Shown here: piece after piece, positions 42,755-53,235 of the stretch | Layout of the letters: every line of letters starts with the position of its first letter | Position numbering within the stretch: position 1 is the stretch's first letter | Assembly: GCF_030818935.1 (NCBI RefSeq) | Contig: NZ_JAUTBD010000001.1 | Location: 2,356,001-2,420,000, forward strand | Direction of reading: 5' to 3' | DNA: 64,000 bases | Source of the DNA: Microbacterium sp. SORGH_AS_1204 | GTDB lineage: Bacteria > Actinomycetota > Actinomycetes > Actinomycetales > Microbacteriaceae | Notes under the pieces: generated by a model | What the model was told of the DNA's origin: nothing | The model's database searches: none | What the model saw: only the letters and a program-made list of their open reading frames with translations | Position numbers and translations under genes: made by a program

Positions 42755-43655
42755 TCACCGCTTGCGCGAGAACGCCTCGAGCCGCTCGTCCGGGCTGAGC
42801 GCGGCCATGCGCGCCGTCCACTCGGGGGTGAAGTATCCCGACGCCTCCGCGTCGACGACCGGCACGACGGCATGCGTGATCGTGTCGTGCCACACGTGCA
42901 CGAGGTGGAACGAGCGCCCGGCATCCATCCCGTTCACCTCGTCGGCGGGGCGGGCGAGGTCCATCGTGTAACAGGGACGCGGCGGCCACGCTCACCGGGA
43001 CTCCCGCGAAGGTGCCCGAGGTGGAGTAGTGCAGATGACCCGCGAGGATCGCGCGCACATCGCTCCCCCGGACGATGTCGGCCAGAGCGGACTGATCGCG
43101 CAGCTCGAGGATGTCGAAGAACGGGATGTGGGTGGGAAGCGGCGGGTGATGCAGCGCGAGGATCGTGCCGAGCGGCGCGGGTTCGGCGAGCTCGCCGCGC
43201 AGCCACGTCAGCTGCGCGGCATCGAGGTCGCCGTGGTGCCAGCCGGGAACGGTGGAGTCGAGAGCGATGAGGCGGAGGCCGCCGAGGTCGTACACCCCGG
43301 TCACGGGCTCGTCGTTCGCCTCCGCGTCGAGCAGCTGTGCACGCATCGCCGGACGCTCGTCGTGATTGCCCGCCACCCAGATCACCGGAGCCCCCAGCCG
43401 CTCGGCCCACGGCTCCACCTCGGCGCGGAGGGCGCGGTAGGCCTCGGGCTCACCCAGGTCGGTCAGGTCACCGGTGAACACCACGGCATCCGGACGCACA
43501 CGGGTCTTCTCGGCGGCGCGCAGGGTGCGGCGCAGGTGCCGCGCGGTGTCGTACCGCTCGCCGAGCAGGCGGTCGCCGCCCAGCAGGTGGGTGTCGCTGA
43601 GGTGGAGGATCACGCGCGCCGCGGGCGCGTGCTGACCGAACTGCACGGATGCCAT
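42755..43655 (-). pseudogene. Metallophosphoesterase, frameshifted near 42975
   Basis: Calcineurin-like phosphoesterase. The first frame carries all metal motifs: LHLSDTHLL, FTGDLTDLGEP, AGNHDE and AGHLHYS. At the C-run at 42974-42976 (GGG on the plus strand) the frame breaks after VSVAAAS. The natural continuation is in the neighbouring frame: CYTMDLARPADEVNGMDAG through to LEAFSRKR and a stop at 42755. Joined, they give about 300 residues, the normal length. Either one C is inserted in the gene or the read has an error. The unshifted frame runs 353 residues with an unrelated, Arg-rich tail. Confidence 0.8.
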
Positions 43656-43782
43656 GGCCTCAGCCTAAGAGGGGGGTCCGACATCGTGCCCGGCGCCCCG
43701 CGCGGCGAACCCGCGAGGCAGACGGCCCCCGCCGACGGTCGCGAGGCCGACCGGCTGAAGAGCCGGGCACCCCGGCATCCGA

Positions 43783-44112
43783 TCAGTGGTTGACGAGGAT
43801 GAGCAGCAGCGCGCCGAGCACCGCCGCCGCGCACACCGCGAAGCACGCGTAGGCGCCCACGAGCGACAGGCGCTTCTGCCCCTCGCTCAGGGGGTTCTTC
43901 TTCGCCGCTTTCGCCACGGCCTTCTCATGACGGCGCCGCTGCTTGTCGGAGAGCACCGTGATGGCATCCGTGAACTCCACCGGTGCCACCAGCGGCGGAC
44001 GCCCGCCGCGAACGAGCAGACGCAGACCCAGGGCGTAAAACGTCACGACGATCGAGGCGCCCAGCAGGGCGGCGACGAAGACCTGCAGGAAGGCTTCCCA
44101 GTTGATGAGCAT
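43783..44112 (-). CDS. Small membrane protein encoded with the phosphate transporter
   Basis: A 109-residue protein with two hydrophobic segments (about 10-30 and 85-107) and a Lys/Arg-rich cytoplasmic loop (RRRHEKAVAKAAKKN). Its ATG shares one base with the stop of the Pit gene (TGATG), so it is translated with it. Such a partner after pit recurs in actinobacteria. A regulatory or assembly role is a guess. Confidence 0.7.
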   Translation of the reverse strand: MLINWEAFLQVFVAALLGASIVVTFYALGLRLLVRGGRPPLVAPVEFTDAITVLSDKQRRRHEKAVAKAAKKNPLSEGQKRLSLVGAYACFAVCAAAVLGALLLILVNH

Positions 44113-45329
44113 CAGGCGTCCTTCCCGGCCTTGGCGCGGTCGAGGCGGCGCTGGCGACGCGTGGGCCCGGGCTTACGGGGAACCTTGACCGCCGCTCCCG
44201 AGTCGGCGACCTCGCTCATGGCGTTGGCGGAGGTGACCGAGTCGCGGCGCGAGCGCAGGAACAACCCGAGGACGATCACGACCGCGATGACCGCGTCGAC
44301 GGCGACACCCCAGCCGCCCAGCCACACCACGATCAGCGCGGCTGCAGCGCCCACGGCGCCGGCGGCGGGGAGGGTCAGCACCCACCCGATCATGATGCGC
44401 CCCACGGTGTTCCACCGCACGGTCGATCCGCGACGGCCGAGGCCCGATCCGATGACCGATCCCGAGGCGACCTGCGTCGTCGACAGCGCGAAGCCGAGGG
44501 CACTGGATGCCAGGATCGTCGCCGCCGTGGAGGTCTCGGCCGAGAAGCCCTGGGCCGGCTTGACGTCGGTCAGGCCCTTGCCGAGGGTGCGGATGATGCG
44601 CCAGCCGCCCATGTACGTGCCGAGGGCGATGGTGATGGCACAGGCGAAGACGACCCACAGCTGCGGGTCGGGGTTCGACGTCGACTGCCAGCCCACCGTG
44701 ATGAGGGCCAGGGTGATGACGCCCATCGTCTTCTGCGCGTCGTTCGTGCCGTGGGCGAGGGCGACCAGCGACGACGTGAAGATCTGCCCCCAGCGGAAGC
44801 CGTCGCGCCCGTCGGCCTTCATGTCGTAGCGGCGGGTGACGCCGTAGGCGATCTTGGTCACGGCGAAGGCGATGATTCCCGCGGTCAGAGGCGCGATGAG
44901 CGCCGGCAGGATGACCTTGCTCAGCACAACTCCCGCATCGATGGCGCTTGCGCCCACGCCCACCAGCGTCGCCCCGATGAGGCCGCCGAAGAGGGCGTGC
45001 GACGAGCTCGACGGCAGACCCAGCAGCCACGTCAGCATGTTCCACGTGATCGCGCCGATGAGGCCGGCGAAGATGATCGGCGGGAAGATGTCGGGACTCA
45101 ACTGGTCTTCGCGGATCATGCCGCCCGAGATGGTCTTGGCGACCTCCGTCGACAGGAAGGCGCCGACCAGGTTGAGGCACGCGGCGAGCAGGACCGCCAC
45201 CTTGGGCTTCAGCGCACCGGTCGCGATGGGGGTGGCCATCGCGTTCGCGGTGTCGTGGAAGCCGTTGGTGAAGTCGAAGAAGAGTGCCAGCGCGATGACC
45301 AGCACGATGATGAGGGCTGCGCTCTCCAC
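44112..45329 (-). CDS. pit: Inorganic phosphate transporter, Pit family
   Basis: A 405-residue low-affinity phosphate (metal-phosphate) transporter. The two Pit signatures are visible: FTNGFHDTANAMATPIATGAL at the N-terminus and VALAHGTNDAQKTMGVI about residue 190-215. Roughly 10 hydrophobic segments and a basic C-terminus complete it. GTG 45329 (VESAALIIV) is preferred over a longer frame. The Pit/small-protein pair is divergent from the oligopeptidase gene. Confidence 0.92.
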   Translation of the reverse strand: MESAALIIVLVIALALFFDFTNGFHDTANAMATPIATGALKPKVAVLLAACLNLVGAFLSTEVAKTISGGMIREDQLSPDIFPPIIFAGLIGAITWNMLTWLLGLPSSSSHALFGGLIGATLVGVGASAIDAGVVLSKVILPALIAPLTAGIIAFAVTKIAYGVTRRYDMKADGRDGFRWGQIFTSSLVALAHGTNDAQKTMGVITLALITVGWQSTSNPDPQLWVVFACAITIALGTYMGGWRIIRTLGKGLTDVKPAQGFSAETSTAATILASSALGFALSTTQVASGSVIGSGLGRRGSTVRWNTVGRIMIGWVLTLPAAGAVGAAAALIVVWLGGWGVAVDAVIAVVIVLGLFLRSRRDSVTSANAMSEVADSGAAVKVPRKPGPTRRQRRLDRAKAGKDA

Positions 45330-45538
45330 CGTTCGCTTTCCGTGAGAAGGAAGAAGGGATGCCGACGGGACCGGCGTGACGAACGAAGAGTTCACCTGGA
45401 GTTCGACACTCGTTCAACGAGGTCGCGACGACATCCTTTCACCGGCGGCGGCGATGGTCAAACGCGCACGGCGCGGGCCGCGCGGCATCCGGAGCGTCAT
45501 CTCGGGTCGATGTCGGGACGGCGCACTACCGTGGAACG

Positions 45539-47653
<2,115 letters not shown>

Positions 47654-47703
47654 CACACCGGCCGGCGCTGCCTTACCCGGCGCCCCTCAGCGGAACGCCC
47701 CGT

Positions 47704-47780
47704 CGCCTCGTGCGGCGGGGCGTTCCTATCGCCTGGCGCGGCGGGGCGTCCCTATGGCCTCGTGCGGCGGGGCATACCCG
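47704..47780. repeat. 26 bp tandem repeat, 3 copies
   Basis: CGCCTCGTGCGGCGGGGCG followed by TTCCTAT, three copies with few changes. It abuts hairpin A directly. The period is not a multiple of 3. Confidence 0.75.
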
Positions 47781-47830
47781 TGTCCCACTTCGTGCGAGTT
47801 GAAGGCCTCGAATCTGCACAAAGTGGGACA
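47781..47830. repeat. TGTCCCAC hairpin, copy A
   Basis: Arms TGTCCCACTT and AAGTGGGACA pair perfectly over 10 bp; TGC and GCA three bases inwards extend it. The total length is 50 bp. Copies B (47865-47921) and C (48943-48992) flank the DUF559 gene. Confidence 0.85.
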
Positions 47831-47864
47831 TCCACGGCCCGCAGCCCCGCGCAGCCCCCGCGCA

Positions 47865-47921
47865 TGTCCCACTCGGTGCGGAAAAAGGGCCTTGATTTCG
47901 CATTTCGCACGAAGTGGGACA
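47865..47921. repeat. TGTCCCAC hairpin, copy B
   Basis: Arms TGTCCCACTCGGTGCG and CGCACGAAGTGGGACA pair at 14 of 16 positions. Length 57 bp, 34 bp after copy A. Confidence 0.85.
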
Positions 47922-48039
47922 TGGACTCCGGCGGCGCGGAGGCCGCGGCGGCTCCTCCCCGGCCCCGGCGCGAGGATCGTTGTCCACAGATCTCGGTCGT
48001 CCGCCGCTACCGCATTCGCGGCGCAGGCATCCTCGGGGG

Positions 48040-48933
48040 ATGTCCGACCACACACTGATCTTCTCCGTCCGGGATGCCGTGGCAACGGGGCGCTCGCGCT
48101 TCGCCCTGCGCCGCGTCGGCATGCGGGTGCCGTACACCGGCGTGCGCTCCCTCGCTGTCCGGCCGCCGTTGACCGACCTTCGCGGCCGGGCGGCGGAGTA
48201 CGCCCCGCGACTGCGCGAGGGACAGTTCTTCAGCCACGAGACCGCTCTCGGGTTGCTCGGCGCTCCCCTCCCCGCGTATCCGTGGGTGCCCGGCATCCAT
48301 GTATCAGCGCACCGACCCCAACGTGAGCCGCGAGTCCGCGGCATCCGGGGCCACCGGCTGCAGACGCGGGAACGCGCCGTCTCATTCACCTCGGAAGGGT
48401 GGCCTGTCGAGCATCCCGTGCGAGCCTGGCGGCAATGCGCGACGTTGTGGGGCATCGACGACCTCGTCGCCGCAGCCGACTTCCTTCTCACGGACGCACA
48501 CCCACGCGTCGAGGTGGAGGACCTGCGAGCCGAGATTGAACGGATGGGTGATACCGCCGGTCGGGCGCTGGCGCGCGCCCTGGCGCAGAGCCGCCGTGGT
48601 CCCCGATCTCCGGCGGAAACGCGCCTTCGACTGGTTCTCGCACGCAACGGCCTGCCCGCGCCGGAGATCTCCTGGGTGCTGCGCGACGCCCGTGGCGCCT
48701 TCCTTGCCGAGCTGGACCTGGCCTACCCCGACTGGAGGATCGCAGCGGAGTACGACGGCCGGGTTCATGCCGAGGACGTGCGGCAGTTCGCCCGAGACGC
48801 CGACCGATGGGATGCGATCCGTGCCTGCGGCTGGCAGCACGTTCGCATCCTCGCCCACCACATGCGCGAGAACGGCCAACCAGCGGTTCGGAAAGTGCGC
48901 GAGGCGCTTCGCCGCGCGGGCTGGCGAGGATGA
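48040..48933 (+). CDS. DUF559 domain (Vsr-like endonuclease fold) protein
   Basis: A 297-residue protein. The N-terminal 150 residues form a helical DNA-binding-like region (SVRDAVATGRSRFALRRVGMR), as in AbiEi-type proteins. The C-terminal domain is DUF559: AETRLRLVLARNGLPAPEIS, FLAELDLAYPDWRIAAEYDG and ADRWDAIRACGWQHVRILA carry the acidic residues of the Vsr/PD-(D/E)XK-type fold. The family has no proven function; a nicking nuclease role is inferred. ATG 48040 is chosen from length. TGTCCCAC hairpins lie on both sides. Confidence 0.8.
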   Translation: MSDHTLIFSVRDAVATGRSRFALRRVGMRVPYTGVRSLAVRPPLTDLRGRAAEYAPRLREGQFFSHETALGLLGAPLPAYPWVPGIHVSAHRPQREPRVRGIRGHRLQTRERAVSFTSEGWPVEHPVRAWRQCATLWGIDDLVAAADFLLTDAHPRVEVEDLRAEIERMGDTAGRALARALAQSRRGPRSPAETRLRLVLARNGLPAPEISWVLRDARGAFLAELDLAYPDWRIAAEYDGRVHAEDVRQFARDADRWDAIRACGWQHVRILAHHMRENGQPAVRKVREALRRAGWRG

Positions 48934-48942
48934 ACGTTCGCA

Positions 48943-48992
48943 TGTCCCACTTCGTGCCGGTTGCGGCTCCGTAAACTGCACCAATCGGGACA
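48943..48992. repeat. TGTCCCAC hairpin, copy C
   Basis: TGTCCCACTTCGTGC pairs with GCACCAATCGGGACA (two mismatches), 50 bp in all, 9 bp downstream of the DUF559 stop. It matches copy A in length and arm sequence. Confidence 0.8.
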
Positions 48993-49042
48993 CGACGGGT
49001 CGCGGACGATCACGACGGGAACGCCCTGCCCCGCACACAGCA

Positions 49043-49079
49043 CGACGCCCCGCCCCGCGCGAAGCGGGACGGGGCGTCG
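49043..49079 (-). terminator. Terminator downstream of pfkA
   Basis: Arms CGACGCCCCGCCCCGC and GCGGGACGGGGCGTCG (one mismatch), 5 nt loop, 12 nt after the stop. Confidence 0.7.
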
Positions 49080-49090
49080 ACGGGCGAAAC

Positions 49091-50119
<1,029 letters not shown>

Positions 50120-50349
50120 GGGCAGAGTCCTCAAGTGCTGTGGTTCGGGTGGGGTCGGCGCCGTTGCCGTCTTCGACCTTATCGCCGCGGGCGGGACCGC
50201 TGCCACACGGTGACGGAGGGGCGAGGGATGCCGCAAACCCGACGCCGACGTCCGCCGACGGCCCGCCGCGCATGGCGTGACGAGCACACCGGATGCCGCG
50301 ATCCGCGCCGGTTCTGCCCCGCCGGCGTGACGGACACAGGAGATTGCAA

Positions 50350-50406
50350 CGAGAACAGGCTGTCTCTACCGCGATCGGCCTGTTTTCGTCGACCTCCCTG
50401 TTCTCG
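50350..50406. repeat. CGAGAACAGG dyad with two alternative right arms
   Basis: CGAGAACAGG (50350-50359) can pair with CCTGTTTTCG (50379-50388, one mismatch) or CCTGTTCTCG (50397-50406, perfect). Two alternative stems are therefore possible. The sequence is less GC-rich than its surroundings. Confidence 0.6.
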
Positions 50407-50475
50407 TGACGACGCCCGCCGGGGGCCTCCGCCACCGTCCCGGCGCGCCGAGGCTCGCTTGATTTCCGGATCGAC

Positions 50476-50612
50476 GCGCGAACGCCCCGGCGCCGAAGCG
50501 ACCCGGGCGTCCACTCCGCGGCGCGCGAACGCCCCGGCGCCGAAGCGACCCGGGCGTCCACTCCGCGGCGCGCGAACGCCCCGGCGCCGAAGCGCCGGGG
50601 CGTCCGTGAGGA
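50476..50612 (-). terminator. Helicase terminator with two further tandem copies of the unit
   Basis: A 47 bp unit starts at 50476, 50523 and 50570. The copy nearest the helicase stop forms a perfect 12 bp hairpin, ACGCCCCGGCGC / GCGCCGGGGCGT with loop CGAA (50576-50603), 16 nt after the gene. The two other copies read GAAGCGACCCGGGCGTCC instead and pair only imperfectly, so they may be decayed duplicates. Confidence 0.75.
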
Positions 50613-50618
50613 GCCGGG

Positions 50619-52778
50619 TCAGGCCTTGCCGAGCGCCTGACGCAGCAGGTGCATGAGCGCCGACAGCTGCACCGAGTCGCTCGAACCCGGCTCGATGGCC
50701 TGGCCGTCGAGGGCGCGGGCCGCGAGGCCCTCCTTCGAGTCGATCAGCTCGGCGATCTTCGTGTCGATCGTGTGTGCGGCGATGATGCGCCACGCGGTGA
50801 CGGGCTCCTCCTGGCCGATGCGGTGCACGCGGTCGATGGCCTGCGTCTGCTCGGCGGCGGTCCACGACAGTTCCGCGAGCACGACGTTCGACGCTGCCTG
50901 CATGTTCAGGCCGACGCCGGCGGCGGTGAGCGAACACACCGCGATCCCGACATCGGGGTCGGTGTTGAACGCGTCGATCGCGGCCTGGCGCGCGGTCGAG
51001 GTCTGCTCGCCGCGCACCGAGACCGCCTTGAGACCGGATGCCTTGAAGTGGGCCTCCGCGGCATCCATCACGTCGATGTGCTTGGCGAAGAACACGACCT
51101 TACCGACGGAGCGCTGCAGCTGCACGGCGTAGTCGGCGGCGAGGTGCGCCTTGGCCTGACCGATGCGGCGGACCATCGTGAAGACGTTCTCGCTGCCCGA
51201 GCCCGCGGCCTTGGACTCCTCGAGCTCGCCGTGGGCGACGAGGCGGACGATGTCGTCGTCGATCTCGCCGGGGGCGAGGCCCCGGTCACCGCGCGCCTCG
51301 AGGATGCGGCGGTACTTCGCCGCCAGCCGCGCGCCGAGCTCGCGCTCGGCCTGACGGATCGACCGCCCGTACTCGTCGTCGAGCTCGACGGGGAGGTCGG
51401 CCACGAGCTTGTCGGGTAGGTCGGCGGCGACGTCCTTCTTCTTGCGCCGCACGATGCCCATCGAGATCACGGCCTCGCGCGCCTCGGGGTAGAACGCCTT
51501 GTCGGCGGGTGTCAGGCCCGTGGCATCCAGTTTCTCCATCAGCTCGGGACCGGGCTTCTCGCCGTTGGTCCAGCCGAGGAAGCGCCAGATCGCGTCGAAG
51601 TCCTCGACGTCGTTGATCAGCGGTGTACCGGTGAGGGCGAGCATGAGCGGGTCGCGCGTCTGCTGGCGCACACGGGATGCCAGGGCGAGCACGTTCTGCG
51701 AGCGCTGCGAGGTGAGGTTCTTGATGAAGTGCGCCTCGTCGACGACGACGCCCTTGAGGCCGATCGACGACAGCCACGAGAGGTGCCGGTCGAGGATCTC
51801 GTAGTTGACGATGAACACGTCGGCGAAGGCATCGATGTCGGCGCCGCCACCGGAGATGACGGTGGCGCGGCGCTGCGGCGTCCAGCGCTGCACCTCGCGT
51901 GCCCAGTTCATCTTGACGACGTTCGGGACGACGACGAGCAGCGGGTACGCGTCGGCGACGGATGCCGCCAGCACCGACTCCGCGGTCTTGCCGAGGCCCG
52001 GCTCGTCGGCGAGCAGGAACGAGCGGTGACCCAGGCGGACGGCCTCGAGGAAGCGCGACTGGTGCGGCATGACCTCGAGCCCGCGCGGCGACAGCCGGTC
52101 GAACTCGGGCACGGGCGGCAGGTCCATGCTGGCGGCCGACCCGCCGGCGCCGGTCTCGAACGCCTTGTACAGCGGCCCCATCAGCTCCCAGCCGTCGAGG
52201 CGGCGGCGCGGGGCGTCGCCGGTCGGGCGTGGCGTGAGGTCGGGCGCGAGGAAGGGGTTGGCCATCTGGCGCGCCTCGATGGATGCCGGAACGACCTGCT
52301 TCTCAGCGAGCGCCGCCGGCACGACCGGGGCGATCTTGGGCGTGTTGTCGGTGATGATCAGCTCGTCGGGCGGCAGCTCGGCACCGGACTCCAGCAGCCA
52401 GTCGCGGCGCATACGGCGGGCGACGGGCGAGGTGGCCTGGTCGACCTCGAGCAACTGGATGAGCGAGGTGTCGCGCGCGGCGGTCTTCGCGAGGATCGTC
52501 GCCACACCGTCGAGACGCTTCAGCAGCTCGGCGCGGGCGGCGTCGGTGATCTCGGTGTCGGCCTTGACCCGGGCGCGCTCCTCGCGGACGAGGAAGGCGA
52601 TCACCTGGAACTTGACGCGGTTGGTGGGCCCGAGCTTGCCGCGCTGCGCCTTCGCCTCGACCTCGCGCACCTTGCGGGCGAGGATCGGGATGACGGGGGC
52701 TTCGTCGTCGCGTCGGGATGACGTGGTCTTTCTGCGCCGCTGGTTCGAGCTACGGGCGGCGGTTGCCGTGGTCGGCAT
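50619..52778 (-). CDS. SNF2-family DEAD/DEAH-box helicase-like ATPase
   Basis: A 719-residue ATPase. Residues 1-230 are family-specific with a basic N-terminus. The SNF2 helicase core has Walker A ADEPGLGKTAES, Walker B VVVDEAHFIKN, motif III LALTGTPL, and C-terminal motifs V/VI (SLTAAGVGLNMQ, TAAEQTQAIDRVHRIGQ). It resembles bacterial Swi2/Snf2 translocases that remodel DNA-bound proteins. ATG 52778 follows GGAGGAG. A tandem array lies between it and copA. Confidence 0.9.
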   Translation of the reverse strand: MPTTATAARSSNQRRRKTTSSRRDDEAPVIPILARKVREVEAKAQRGKLGPTNRVKFQVIAFLVREERARVKADTEITDAARAELLKRLDGVATILAKTAARDTSLIQLLEVDQATSPVARRMRRDWLLESGAELPPDELIITDNTPKIAPVVPAALAEKQVVPASIEARQMANPFLAPDLTPRPTGDAPRRRLDGWELMGPLYKAFETGAGGSAASMDLPPVPEFDRLSPRGLEVMPHQSRFLEAVRLGHRSFLLADEPGLGKTAESVLAASVADAYPLLVVVPNVVKMNWAREVQRWTPQRRATVISGGGADIDAFADVFIVNYEILDRHLSWLSSIGLKGVVVDEAHFIKNLTSQRSQNVLALASRVRQQTRDPLMLALTGTPLINDVEDFDAIWRFLGWTNGEKPGPELMEKLDATGLTPADKAFYPEAREAVISMGIVRRKKKDVAADLPDKLVADLPVELDDEYGRSIRQAERELGARLAAKYRRILEARGDRGLAPGEIDDDIVRLVAHGELEESKAAGSGSENVFTMVRRIGQAKAHLAADYAVQLQRSVGKVVFFAKHIDVMDAAEAHFKASGLKAVSVRGEQTSTARQAAIDAFNTDPDVGIAVCSLTAAGVGLNMQAASNVVLAELSWTAAEQTQAIDRVHRIGQEEPVTAWRIIAAHTIDTKIAELIDSKEGLAARALDGQAIEPGSSDSVQLSALMHLLRQALGKA

Positions 52779-53235
52779 GCTCCTCCTGAGCGTGTCGTCC
52801 GGATGACAGTCCGGAGCGTCCGGCGAATGCCGGTGGATCAGTGACCCCGGGATGACGTCGCTCGAACCGCCGCCGGAGAAGCGGTGTCGGCGACCCGCAA
52901 CGCGTCTTCGCCGGAACGGTTCGCGAGACAGCGGATGTCGGGATCGTCCCTATTCTAGCGGCCTCGGCCGGTGGAGCGTCGGTCCTGTGCGGTTCGGGGC
53001 GTGTTTCGCCGTTCGGGGCGGGTTGTTCCCGCCCCGAACGGCCGGTCCCGCCCCAAGCGGCCGATCCCGCCCCGAACCGCCGATCTCGCCCCGAACCGCC
53101 GATCCCGCCCCGAACCGCCGATCCCGCCCCGAACCGCCGATCCCGCCCCGAACGGCCGATCCCGCCCCGAACGGCCGATCCCGCCCCGACCCCTGCAGCC
53201 GGACGCACCGCGAGCGCGCAGAGACCCGGGCGCCC
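52779..53235. other. Gap between helicase and copA, with 19 bp array
   Basis: About 460 bp: the helicase promoter region on the left, inverted CCGTTCGGGGCG copies at about 52990-53020, the 19 bp array (53028-53190), then copA's 3' end. There is no gene. Confidence 0.6.
53028..53190. repeat. 19 bp tandem array, 8.6 copies
   Basis: The unit CCCGCCCCGAACGGCCGAT (variant CCGAACCGCC) repeats every 19 bp with at most two or three changes per copy. The unit contains CGGCCG-type palindromes. The period is not divisible by 3, so open frames through it change phase. Confidence 0.88.

Larger units (their letters stand above)
47654..48039. other. Repeat-rich gap upstream of the DUF559 gene
   Basis: About 385 bp between the oligopeptidase stop and the DUF559 start. 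In order it holds a 26 bp unit three times (47704-47780), hairpin A (47781-47830), hairpin B (47865-47921) and then GC-rich DNA with the DUF559 promoter. There is no open frame with coding character. Confidence 0.7.
50120..50618. other. Gap between pfkA and the helicase gene
   Basis: About 500 bp without a gene: the pfkA promoter region (left), a dyad at 50350-50406, and the triplicated terminator-like unit (50476-50612). Nothing in it looks coding. Confidence 0.6.

Noticed and set aside
41261..43270. Long plus-strand frame opposite aspA and the phosphoesterase
   Set aside because: Antisense artefact of high GC; both genes on the minus strand have intact motifs.
42594..43655. 353-residue phosphoesterase as an intact gene
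   Set aside because: The last 120 residues are Arg/Gly-rich and unlike the family, while the proper C-terminus is in the neighbouring frame.
53028..53190. CRISPR or protein repeat
   Set aside because: No spacers between the 19 bp copies, and the period does not keep a frame.
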